This document shows positions 38,138 through 45,739 of a stretch of DNA of 64,000 nucleotides, piece by piece. This DNA comes from Verrucomicrobiota bacterium. GTDB taxonomy: Bacteria > Auribacterota > JABMQX01 > JAFGEW01. The notes below the pieces were generated by a model. It searched no databases. It was not told where the DNA came from and saw nothing but the letters and a program-made list of their open reading frames with translations. The stretch's first letter is position 1, and each line of letters opens with the position of its first letter. Location: the NCBI GenBank assembly GCA_016931415.1, contig JAFGEW010000112.1:32159-96158 (forward strand), read 5' to 3'. The translations under genes and the position numbers were made by a program.

Positions 38138-39733
38138 TCATTGTCCCAGTTGGGTGTGCAGGTCGATGACGGCATGGTCGGTCTGGCCGCGCCACTTGGC
38201 AAGGTTGAACTCGTCTATCTGGGTCCAGGCCCAGTCGACCTGGGCTGAGCGCGGGTCCTCGACGCGGCACAGCAGGCTGCCGTTGGTGCCGACGACGCAG
38301 ATGTCGCCGAACGGTTTTCCGTCCAGGCGGAAGACGCCGTTCGCATCGGCAGTGCCTTGGTGGACGGGCTTGTCGGGCACGGCCTCACCCTGACGCTGGT
38401 AGATGGTGAGCTCGGCGCCCGCGACGGGTTTGCCTTTGGCGTCGAGCACGCGGATCGAGCTCTTCGCGGGCATGTCGAGGAGCATCTCCCCAAAGAAACC
38501 GCGCCGCTTGCCGTAGTCGAGCACGAGGCCGTAGGCTTGCCACTCGGACCAGACCTGCGGGATGCTGCCGCCGATCATGAGGCCGCGCTCCCACGAGCTG
38601 CGGCCGGCCTTGTCGGGCAACACGTCGCGCAGCAGGCGCCCATCGGGCAGCTTGACCTGGCAGAGCTGGGCGGGCACGTTCATGTGGTAGACGTCGATGA
38701 GGCCGAGCTGATGGCTCAGCTCGTGCGGGAGCGCGCGGTCCTGGCCGGGGATGTTCGGGTCGTAGACGGCGTTGGTCTTGACGGATTGGCGAACCTCGTC
38801 GGAGAACCTGTCGATCTCCTCGGGCGTCTTGCCCTCGAACTCGAACCGTCCGCCGGGGTAGTGGGGCCACGTGCCGTCGGTGAACTTGCTGAGCGGGTGC
38901 GCGTCGTGGTCCACCCACGGCCGCGGCGAGACCCAGTAGTAGTCAATGCGCAGGCGGGCCGGGATGCCGTTGGGCGTGAGCGGCCAGACGCAACCCTCGA
39001 ACGCCTTGTTCATCCACTCCATGACCGAGCGGTGCCAGTCCTCCGATGAGTAGGAGCCGTAGATGTTGCGCACGGCGTCCTGCTCGGCGTGGACGACGTC
39101 GCGCACGGTCCAGAAGAACGAGTACGCGTCGGTGCAGTCGGCCACGTTGTTGTTCGTCTTGGTGATTTCGTTGTTGAGCGACTGCATGTCGACCATGAGG
39201 CGCACCTGGTGGCGGCCCGACTGCCACGGCCACCGGGCCGAGACGATGGCCTCATCGAGCGGCTGGAGCGCGGGGATCGTGCCCTGGCCGATCGGCCGGC
39301 CGTCGAGTGTCATGACCCACGACGTCTCGACCGACGGCGCGAGGCCCTTGTTGATGACGTGGCCGGAGAACGTGACCGCCTCGCCGTCAATGGGCCAGCG
39401 CTGCATCCTGATCTGGTCGCCTTCGAGGTGCGGGTTCGTGCCGCCCTCGCCGTACGAGACGTGGTAGCGCGGGTAGCGCGGTGTGCGCTCGATGTAGGTG
39501 ATGTCCAGGTCGGGCAGGTTGGGGCAGCCGCCGGCGCGTTTCCTCTCGAGAATCGTCCGCTTCAGGTCGTCGTTCATCCCTTCCGTCGTGCGGGCGCGGT
39601 ACTCGGCGGGGTCCTCGACCTTGAGCGTGCAGCCCGGCGGGTTCTTGCCCGGCGAGTACTGCGTCGCGGCGTTGGCGCCGACGGCCAGCAGCGTGAGCAG
39701 TGTGAGGCCAATAAGGGCCGTTGTTGCGCGCAT
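38138..39733 (-). CDS. Secreted metallopeptidase-like protein (HExxHxxGxxD)
   Basis: The 531-residue protein has a signal peptide (about 1-22), a CARDB-like beta domain (QRWPIDGEAVTFSGHVINKG), and a zincin motif LPHELSHQLGLIDVYH with His337, Glu338, His341 and Asp347, i.e. HExxHxxGxxD as in metzincin-like families. A C-terminal beta-sandwich domain (IRVLDAKGKPVAGAELTIYQ) resembles carboxypeptidase-regulatory-like folds. ATG 39733 is preceded by GGAGGAAG. The substrate is unknown. It shares an operon with the pseudo-receiver. Confidence 0.8.
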   Translation of the reverse strand: MRATTALIGLTLLTLLAVGANAATQYSPGKNPPGCTLKVEDPAEYRARTTEGMNDDLKRTILERKRAGGCPNLPDLDITYIERTPRYPRYHVSYGEGGTNPHLEGDQIRMQRWPIDGEAVTFSGHVINKGLAPSVETSWVMTLDGRPIGQGTIPALQPLDEAIVSARWPWQSGRHQVRLMVDMQSLNNEITKTNNNVADCTDAYSFFWTVRDVVHAEQDAVRNIYGSYSSEDWHRSVMEWMNKAFEGCVWPLTPNGIPARLRIDYYWVSPRPWVDHDAHPLSKFTDGTWPHYPGGRFEFEGKTPEEIDRFSDEVRQSVKTNAVYDPNIPGQDRALPHELSHQLGLIDVYHMNVPAQLCQVKLPDGRLLRDVLPDKAGRSSWERGLMIGGSIPQVWSEWQAYGLVLDYGKRRGFFGEMLLDMPAKSSIRVLDAKGKPVAGAELTIYQRQGEAVPDKPVHQGTADANGVFRLDGKPFGDICVVGTNGSLLCRVEDPRSAQVDWAWTQIDEFNLAKWRGQTDHAVIDLHTQLGQ

Positions 39734-39900
39734 GAGTATCTTCCTCCATTCGAGCGGCGTGGATCGGCACACAAGCATAGCACACGTTGGCCGCATCCGG
39801 AAGATGCCGTCCTGAACGCAGTTCATCATCCACCGCCCCGTTGGGGCTGCGGCGGGCGCCCCGCGCCCGCCCTCCATGTCGCCCTGTCGGCTCCTCGCTG

Positions 39901-39984
39901 AATGCAGAGCATACCGTTCTGCATTGTCACCAGCGGATTCGTCGTCCGGATGTGGGGCGGGTCGCCCTCGGCCCGCCGCATTCC
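39901..39984. repeat. Hairpin AATGCAGA/TCTGCATT and GC hairpin repeat (family 2), copy B
   Basis: AATGCAGA (39901-39908) pairs with TCTGCATT (39918-39925). Bases 39951-39984 hold the inverse of the family 2 hairpin at 36679-36707. A related CGGCGGGCGCCCCGCGCCCGCC lies near 39848-39870. Together with the promoter at 39990 these account for the 332-base gap 39734-40065. Confidence 0.75.
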
Positions 39985-39989
39985 GGCCC

Positions 39990-40018
39990 TTGACAGATCT
40001 GCGAGCCGGGCATATGTA
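39990..40018 (+). promoter_or_regulatory. Promoter of the EF-hand membrane protein gene
   Basis: TTGACA (39990-39995), 17-base spacer, TATGTA (40013-40018), 48 bases before the start codon. Confidence 0.65.
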
Positions 40019-40065
40019 CCATTATCGAGCACTGGGTCCGGTCGGCAGGAGGCTGTGGACGCGCG

Positions 40066-41199
40066 ATGGGCGCCGTCAAACAGGGCTGGTCCGCGTTCAA
40101 CCGCTGGCGCAAGCGCTGCTGGCTTTCCCGCGTGATTATCCTGTGTCTTCTCCTCGGGTACACGCTCTACGTCGCGTGGTTCCTCCCATCTCTTGTCCGC
40201 CGGGCGTGCAGCGCCATCCTCGCCGACGCCGAGCCGAAGATCGCGGATGCCATCTACCGCTCAGAGAAGGCCAGCGAAGTGCGGCGCCTTCAGACCGCGC
40301 TCGTGGCGCGGTTCGACGAAGACAGTGACGGCGTGTTGGGCGCGTCCGAGCTGGAGCACATGGCAGCACTCGGAATCGGTGCGGAGCATCTGACTTCGCA
40401 CCGGTTCGACGCATCACTCGACGAACTGGTCGCGGCCGCGCACACGGTCGAGATCCTCCCGCGGCCGCAGTCTGCGCACGACATCAGGCGCAGCGCTTGG
40501 CGCGTTGCGCAGGCCAACCTTGAAGAGACCATGGCGCCTGTGCGCGCCGAGATCGAGTCGTTATCGGCGTGGTGGGCATGGCCTGATTACACGGCGACCT
40601 CGACGTGGAAGGCAGGTCTTGCTGCCTTCTATGAGCAGTTTCTTCTGCGTTATATACATGTCCTGTTGGGCAATCCGTTCCATTGGATCCCCTTCTTAGC
40701 GGCCACCTACCTTGCCGCCCTTATCGCTGCAATACTCCTGCGGGGGCGCCGGGTTCTCGCCGCACTGGTGACCACCATCGTCATCTCGGGTGTCGTGAAC
40801 GGGCTGTGGGCTGTCGTGCTACCGCACAACATCCGGGCATGGGGAGCGGATGGCGCTGTGGAGTACTGGTTGCTGATTTGCGGCGACTCCCTCCTGATTC
40901 TTGCCGTCGCAATCGCGGGAGCACGCCGCGGTGCAAGCTTCTCAGGCCGTCCAACAGCGTTCCGTGTATCTCTGCTCCTTCTCGGAGTGCTTCTGGTTGC
41001 CTGGGGTATCCTGCCTACACCCGGGTACGCTCTCCGACCGGGCTTCCACTGGTGGTTTCCGTTCTTACTCAGCGGCGAGATCCGGGACGGCATGAAAACC
41101 TGGATCTGTGCCATCGGCCTACTCGTGCTTCTTGCCGACGCGATCCTTCTCGTGACACATCGGCGTCTCCGGCGGCAACGACGTTTCGCAACAGCATAA
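40066..41199 (+). CDS. Multi-pass membrane protein with one EF-hand-like loop
   Basis: The 377-residue protein starts with a membrane segment (about 20-40), then a soluble helical part (45-180), then five or six hydrophobic segments to the end. Residues 84-95 (DEDSDGVLGASE) match the 12-residue EF-hand loop D-x-D-x-D-G-x5-E, so calcium binding is likely in the extramembrane part. I do not recognise the family. ATG 40066 follows a promoter 48 bases upstream; GTCGGCAGGAGG lies nearby as a possible ribosome-binding site. Confidence 0.78.
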   Translation: MGAVKQGWSAFNRWRKRCWLSRVIILCLLLGYTLYVAWFLPSLVRRACSAILADAEPKIADAIYRSEKASEVRRLQTALVARFDEDSDGVLGASELEHMAALGIGAEHLTSHRFDASLDELVAAAHTVEILPRPQSAHDIRRSAWRVAQANLEETMAPVRAEIESLSAWWAWPDYTATSTWKAGLAAFYEQFLLRYIHVLLGNPFHWIPFLAATYLAALIAAILLRGRRVLAALVTTIVISGVVNGLWAVVLPHNIRAWGADGAVEYWLLICGDSLLILAVAIAGARRGASFSGRPTAFRVSLLLLGVLLVAWGILPTPGYALRPGFHWWFPFLLSGEIRDGMKTWICAIGLLVLLADAILLVTHRRLRRQRRFATA

Positions 41200-41279
41200 C
41201 CGTCAACCGCTTGCTCCCCGGAACCGCTCGTGCTATACAGCCCGTTCACGCAACGGTACATCTCAAGTAGGGCTGTGTG

Positions 41280-43058
41280 ATGCGACGGATGACGGGCGCG
41301 GAACTGCGCCGGGCGTATGTCGAGTTTTTCAAGGGGAAGGGGCACGTCGAGATCGGATCGGCGCCGCTGGTGCCGGAGAATGACCCGACGGTGCTCTTCA
41401 CCACGGCGGGCATGCATCCGCTCGTGCCGTTTCTGCTGGGGGAGAAGCACCCAGCGGGCAAGCGGCTGGTCAACTGCCAGAAGTGCGTGCGCACGGGCGA
41501 CATTGACGAGGTGGGCGACGCGGTCCACCACACGTTCTTCGAGATGCTCGGCAACTGGTCGCTGGGCGACTACTTCAAGGAAGAGGCGATCGCGTGGTCG
41601 TACGAGTTCTTGACGGGAAGAGACTGGCTCGACATTGACCCGGCGCGGCTTTGGGTCACGTGTTTCGCCGGCGATCCCGACGCGCCGCGCGATACGGAGG
41701 CGGCGGCGATCTGGGAGCGGGTCGGGATTCCGGCCGAGCGGATCATCTACCTGCCGAAGAAGGACAACTGGTGGGGGCCGGCGGGCCAGACGGGGCCGTG
41801 CGGGCCGGACACCGAGATGTTCTACTGCACCTACCCCGCTCAGAGCGGGGTACCGGCGGGCAAGAACCCGGGCAACGATTCGGCGCACTTCATCGAGATC
41901 TGGAACGACGTCTTCATGCAGTACAATAAGAACGCCGACGGTGCGTACTCGCCGCTGGCGCAGAAGAACGTCGACACGGGGCTCGGTCTCGAGCGTGTCA
42001 CGGCCGTGCTCCAGGGCAAGGACGACAACTACGCGACCGAGCTGTTTGCGCCGATCATGGAGCGGATCGCGGAGCTCAGTTCCGAGACCGATGTCAGGTC
42101 GAAGCGCATCATCGCCGACCACATGCGGTCGGCCGTGTTCATGATCGGCGACGGTGTGCGGCCCGCGCGCGTGGACCAGGGTTACGTGTTGCGGCGGCTG
42201 ATCCGGCGTGCGGTGCGTTTCGGCAAGAAGCTCGGCATTGGGGACGTCTTCACATACAAGGTGGGCGAAGTCGTCGTCGAGAGCTTCGGCGACGTCTATC
42301 CCGAACTCAAGCGGAACGCGTGCGAGATCCGCGAGACGCTTGTACGCGAGGAGGAGCAGTTCGGCAAGACGCTGGCGCAGGGGCTCAAGGAGTTCGAGAA
42401 GCTGCTGCCCAATCTCCTCAAGAACCCGAACAAGGAGATGAGCGGCCGGCTCGCCTTCCGCCTCTACGATACGTATGGTTTTCCGATCGAGATGACGCGC
42501 GACCTCGCCGAGGAGGCGGGGATGACGGTTGATATGGCCGGCTTCGAGGCGGCGTACGAGAAGCATCAGGAGCTGTCGCGCCAGGGCGCGGAGCAGAAGT
42601 TCTCCGGCGGCTTGGCCGATAACTCGGAGGTCGTCACGCGGCTCCATACGGCCACGCATCTCTTGCAGGCGGCGCTGCGGCGCGTGCTCGGCGACCACGT
42701 GGCCCAGCGCGGGTCGAACATCACGGCGGAGCGGCTCCGGTTCGACTTTGCGCACCCGGACAAGATGACGCCGGAGCAGATCGCCGAGGTCGAGCGGCTC
42801 GTCAACGAGCAGATCCAGAAGAAACTCGATGTGACCATCGAGGAGATGCCCGTCGAACAAGCCAAAGCGAGCGGCGCGATGGCCGTGTTCGGCGAGAAGT
42901 ACGGCGACACGGTGAAGGTCTACTCGGTCGGCGGTTTCTCCAAGGAGATCTGCGGCGGGCCGCACGTAGCCAACACGGGCGAGCTGGGCCGCTTCCGCAT
43001 CACCAAGGAGCAATCGTCGTCGGCGGGCATCCGGCGCATCCGCGCCGTGCTGGAGTGA
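41280..43058 (+). CDS. alaS: Alanyl-tRNA synthetase, short form without C-Ala domain
   Basis: The 592-residue enzyme charges tRNA-Ala. It contains the class II catalytic core (FFKGKGHVEIGSAPLVPEND, HHTFFEMLGNWSLGDYF, DTGLGLERV) and the editing domain with its zinc site HTATH (456-460) and CGGPH (Cys558, His562). It stops at RRIRAVLE, so the roughly 280-residue oligomerisation and C-Ala part of ordinary AlaRS is absent. Short forms like this are known from several candidate phyla and related lineages. A small insertion (AQSGVPAGKNPG) sits in the catalytic domain. The stop is followed by a dispersed repeat, not by leftover alaS sequence. Confidence 0.93.
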   Translation: MRRMTGAELRRAYVEFFKGKGHVEIGSAPLVPENDPTVLFTTAGMHPLVPFLLGEKHPAGKRLVNCQKCVRTGDIDEVGDAVHHTFFEMLGNWSLGDYFKEEAIAWSYEFLTGRDWLDIDPARLWVTCFAGDPDAPRDTEAAAIWERVGIPAERIIYLPKKDNWWGPAGQTGPCGPDTEMFYCTYPAQSGVPAGKNPGNDSAHFIEIWNDVFMQYNKNADGAYSPLAQKNVDTGLGLERVTAVLQGKDDNYATELFAPIMERIAELSSETDVRSKRIIADHMRSAVFMIGDGVRPARVDQGYVLRRLIRRAVRFGKKLGIGDVFTYKVGEVVVESFGDVYPELKRNACEIRETLVREEEQFGKTLAQGLKEFEKLLPNLLKNPNKEMSGRLAFRLYDTYGFPIEMTRDLAEEAGMTVDMAGFEAAYEKHQELSRQGAEQKFSGGLADNSEVVTRLHTATHLLQAALRRVLGDHVAQRGSNITAERLRFDFAHPDKMTPEQIAEVERLVNEQIQKKLDVTIEEMPVEQAKASGAMAVFGEKYGDTVKVYSVGGFSKEICGGPHVANTGELGRFRITKEQSSSAGIRRIRAVLE

Positions 43059-43130
43059 TTCTGCCACGGAGGCCACGGAGGGCACGGAGACTCAGGCCTT
43101 CTTCTGTGCGGTAAGGTTCTTATTCCTTTC

Positions 43131-43456
43131 CCGGATTTTCGGATAACGGGCCTTCCTCGTCGGGAAGCCCTTCACCCGATGGGTGTGACGCACGGAGGAG
43201 GGCGAGCCCCGACTTGGCGAAGCGGCTGGGAGTAGCCACGGGTGCGGACCCGTGGGGCGGAACGCAACGAGAAACGCCCCGAGCGCCTTGAGGGGCGATT
43301 GAGATTCCTCGTCGAGGGTCTGGAGCTCAATCGCCCCTCAAGGGGCTCGAAACGTCGCGTGATACGCCGCTCCACGGGCTCTCGCCCGTGGCTACTGCCA
43401 AACGCTCCTGACGGAGCTTCCAGTTTTTACCTGACGACTGCCACCCGCCGATCTGG
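43131..43456 (-). repeat. Dispersed hairpin-rich repeat, copy 2 (inverted relative to copy 1)
   Basis: Read on the reverse strand, this matches 32848-33110 along almost its full length, including TGGAAGCTCCGTCAGGAGCG, GAACGCAACGAGAAACGCCC and GGATAACGGGCCTTCCTCG in complement. It is about 60 bases longer because the AATCGCCCC-AAGGGG hairpin block is duplicated. It fills the 452-base gap 43059-43510 between alaS and the next gene. No coding capacity is conserved. Confidence 0.88.
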
Positions 43457-43510
43457 GTTCTTTCTCGCGGCCTTGACGGCCACGTCGCGATCTGACAACC
43501 TGGATGTGCG

Positions 43511-43990
43511 ATGAAGCGTCACCTGTTTCCAGCATTCCTTGTTGTAGTGGCCGCGCTGAGCGACGTGTGGGCTTCGCCCGTGGTGAGCGAGCGCGACCCG
43601 CTCGAGCCGTTCAGGCGCGACCAGGATGCGCGGGCCGTGCTCATCGAGTACTTCACCGCGTCGAAGAACGGCGATGCCGCGCGCGCCTCCGGTCTGATCG
43701 ACTACGAGGAGTGGGCCAAGGCTTTGGGCCTCGATGGCGACAAGGCAAAAGAGTGGGCGCAGATGCATCGCCGCAACCTTGTCGTCGAATACGGTGCCGA
43801 GAAGGCCGCCGGGAGCACAAAGGTCTTCAAGGTGCTCAAGGAGACCATGAAGGACCGGCACGCCGTGTTCGAGGTGACGCAGGGCCGCGTGGACGGCATC
43901 TATCTCTGGCAGGTTGAGTTGCTGTACAAGAATGGCCGCTGGGCCATCGTTGGGTATCGGCTGCTCGACATCGATCGCGCGCAGGAGTGA
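43511..43990 (+). CDS. Small exported protein, NTF2/DUF4878-like
   Basis: The 159-residue protein has a signal peptide (about 1-21, LVVVAALSDVWA) and a small alpha+beta domain: ARAVLIEYFTASKNGDAARA, DYEEWAKALGL, then strands with VFEVTQGRVDGIYLWQVELL and GRWAIVGYRLLD. The helix-then-strand order and closing W..V...L are typical of NTF2-like folds such as DUF4878. ATG 43511 has no strong ribosome-binding site. Function unknown. Confidence 0.75.
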   Translation: MKRHLFPAFLVVVAALSDVWASPVVSERDPLEPFRRDQDARAVLIEYFTASKNGDAARASGLIDYEEWAKALGLDGDKAKEWAQMHRRNLVVEYGAEKAAGSTKVFKVLKETMKDRHAVFEVTQGRVDGIYLWQVELLYKNGRWAIVGYRLLDIDRAQE

Positions 43991-44151
43991 CGCACCGGAC
44001 GGTAGAGGCGATGTGACGGCCCTGCCATGTGACAGGGCTTGGGGTGGCGCGGAACGTGCTTGGGTGGCTTGGGTCCCTTTTGAGTGCGTGATACAAGAGG
44101 CGCAGGATGAGGACATAGGCGTCCACGGTGCCATCCAGCGGAAAAACATTC

Positions 44152-44180
44152 TTGACAGGGTCGAGAGGCGGTGCTAACGC
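44152..44180 (+). promoter_or_regulatory. Promoter of the structured RNA
   Basis: TTGACA (44152-44157), 17-base spacer, TAACGC (44175-44180) preceded by TGC (extended -10). The -10 hexamer is poor, but the -35 is perfect and the predicted start (about 44187) coincides with the first paired base of the RNA. Confidence 0.55.
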
Positions 44181-44186
44181 ATTAGT

Positions 44187-44369
44187 AAGCTGTCCGTAGT
44201 GGTCCATAAGTACGCTGAGGAAATTGGTTAAAAGGGAGAAGTCCTGCCCAAGAGAAGACGGACTAGTGGATCCCAATCCCTAACCCTGGTTGCCACGGGT
44301 TCGCGAGTACGGCAAGGAAAGCGATTAATTAGGACAGAAACCCTGCCACAGCGGACAGCGGGCTTTTTT
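44187..44369 (+). ncRNA. Free-standing structured RNA of about 180 nt, unknown family
   Basis: The ends pair: GCTGTCCG (44189-44196) with CGGACAGC (44352-44359), then GTGG (44199-44202) with CCAC (44346-44349). Inside a 19/15-nt internal loop, AATTGGTT (44222-44229) pairs with GATTAATT (44323-44330, three wobbles). This encloses two hairpins: GGGA..AGTCC/GGACT..TCCC (44234-44274) and TTGCC/GGCAA (44290-44315). A T6 run (44364-44369) follows the closing stem. The region is less GC-rich than its neighbours and has no gene. A closing stem with a large bubble recalls 6S RNA, but the multibranched top does not, so I leave it unassigned. Confidence 0.65.
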
Positions 44370-44372
44370 GAG

Positions 44373-44410
44373 GGGCCTCCCGAACGGGAGGCCCGATTGC
44401 TTTTCCTGCC
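44373..44410 (+). terminator. Second terminator hairpin after the structured RNA
   Basis: GGGCCTCCC (44373-44381) pairs perfectly with GGGAGGCCC (44386-44394) around GAAC, followed by CGATTGCTTTTCC. It backs up the T6 run at 44364-44369. Confidence 0.75.
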
Positions 44411-44446
44411 TTTGTGTGGGGGCACAATCTGCCGACTACCCGTCGC

Positions 44447-45553
44447 TCAGTGACGTGCGCTCCCTACGGCCCGTTGCTCGTCGAGCCGCTGCCGGCCTGA
44501 GGGGTAGAACGTGTGGGCGTAGTGGGGCAGGGGGCGCGTGGTCGGCGTGCCGGCGATGAGGATGCCGATCGAGTTTCCGAGCTGCTTGGGGCTGTAGAGG
44601 TCTTCGGATTCCTGGCTCGGCTCGACCGGTTCGATCAGCGCCAGGTGGGTAAGCATCTTGAGGAGCTGCTTGTTGCCCTCGCCGAACGGCACGGTGCCCG
44701 CGCGGGTCACGAGCTGCACCTTGAAGCCTTTCTCGACGAAGAACGAGCCGAGCGAGGCGGCGAAGGTGACCATTTCCTCGAAGCGCTCGTCGTTCGCGGC
44801 GCCCGGGCCGGTGGGGGCGTTGTCGAACACGATGGTCACCTCGAGATTCTGGTCCTGGGAGAACTGGGTGACGATCATGCCGTCGGTCCTGGCTGAGAGT
44901 TTCCAGTTGATCAGGCGGCGGTCGTCGCCGTGCACGTATCGCCTGAAACCGAAGATCTCGGTGCCCATGCCGGGCTTGTTGAGCTGCATCTCGATGTCGC
45001 TGAGCACCTCGGCGAGGAAGTTCGGGTTGAGCTTGACGATGCGGGGGTAGGCGATGACCTTCTCGGGCTTGCCTACGGCGAAGCCGCGCATGAAGAACCC
45101 GAGCGGGAAGCTGGTCGAGATGACGATCTCGCCGAACTCGAACTCGCCGCGCCGCTCGATGACGTGCGGGTAGGTCGTCGAGACCGTCGAGCGGCGCGGA
45201 ACCTTGATGACGTACCTCGGTTCCAGTCGCCGGCCGTCGAGCGTATCGTGCACGAGGATCGAGATCGCGGGCACGACGCGTTTGTGGTTGGTGAGCACGA
45301 GCTCGACGGCGAAGGCCTTGCCGGCGAAGATGTGGGTCGGCAGCACGCGCTCGACCGTCAGCCCGTTGACGCTCGCGATCGAGACGATCGACGAGAGCGC
45401 GGCGAACCAGATCATCGTCGCCAGCACGAGGAAGATCAGGTTTATGCCCTTGGCGAACGCGACGAAACCGACCACGGCAATGAGCAGCAGGAACACGCCG
45501 CCCTCGCGCGTGATCGTGAAGATGAACGTCCTATGCGGCAGACGTATGCGCAT
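44447..45553 (-). CDS. DUF58 domain protein
   Basis: The 368-residue protein has two N-terminal membrane segments (about 15-60, ITREGGVFLLLIAVVGFVAF) and the DUF58 core GTEIFGFRRYVHGDDRRLINWKLSAR, followed by a vWA-like C-terminal part (LEVTIVFDNAPTG). DUF58 proteins work with MoxR AAA+ ATPases, whose gene lies just upstream. ATG 45553 is my choice because the preceding frame lacks similarity; no good ribosome-binding site is seen, so the true start could be up to 30 codons earlier. Confidence 0.9.
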   Translation of the reverse strand: MRIRLPHRTFIFTITREGGVFLLLIAVVGFVAFAKGINLIFLVLATMIWFAALSSIVSIASVNGLTVERVLPTHIFAGKAFAVELVLTNHKRVVPAISILVHDTLDGRRLEPRYVIKVPRRSTVSTTYPHVIERRGEFEFGEIVISTSFPLGFFMRGFAVGKPEKVIAYPRIVKLNPNFLAEVLSDIEMQLNKPGMGTEIFGFRRYVHGDDRRLINWKLSARTDGMIVTQFSQDQNLEVTIVFDNAPTGPGAANDERFEEMVTFAASLGSFFVEKGFKVQLVTRAGTVPFGEGNKQLLKMLTHLALIEPVEPSQESEDLYSPKQLGNSIGILIAGTPTTRPLPHYAHTFYPSGRQRLDEQRAVGSARH

Positions 45554-45739
45554 CGTGAGGAACTCGGCGTTGAGCTGTCGTCGCGGGCTTGTCAGTTCCG
45601 CTGCGCCTGCTTCCCACGGGGTGAGGCCCGCGGCTGCCGGCACTGCGCCCCCTGCGGGGGCTCGAGCGTTCTGTATGCAGCAGGCCGGTTCTCATGTTCA
45701 CGGCAGTAGCGGGAGCGTGTCGAGCAACCTCGCCTCGCC

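Noticed and set aside
40707..43085. 792-codon reverse frame opposite alaS
   Set aside because: Same shadow effect; the forward strand encodes a clear AlaRS.
44187..44369. Calling the structured RNA 6S, RNase P, tmRNA or SRP RNA
   Set aside because: Too short for RNase P or tmRNA, lacks the SRP GGAAG/GGTC core, and the top is multibranched unlike canonical 6S. Left unassigned.
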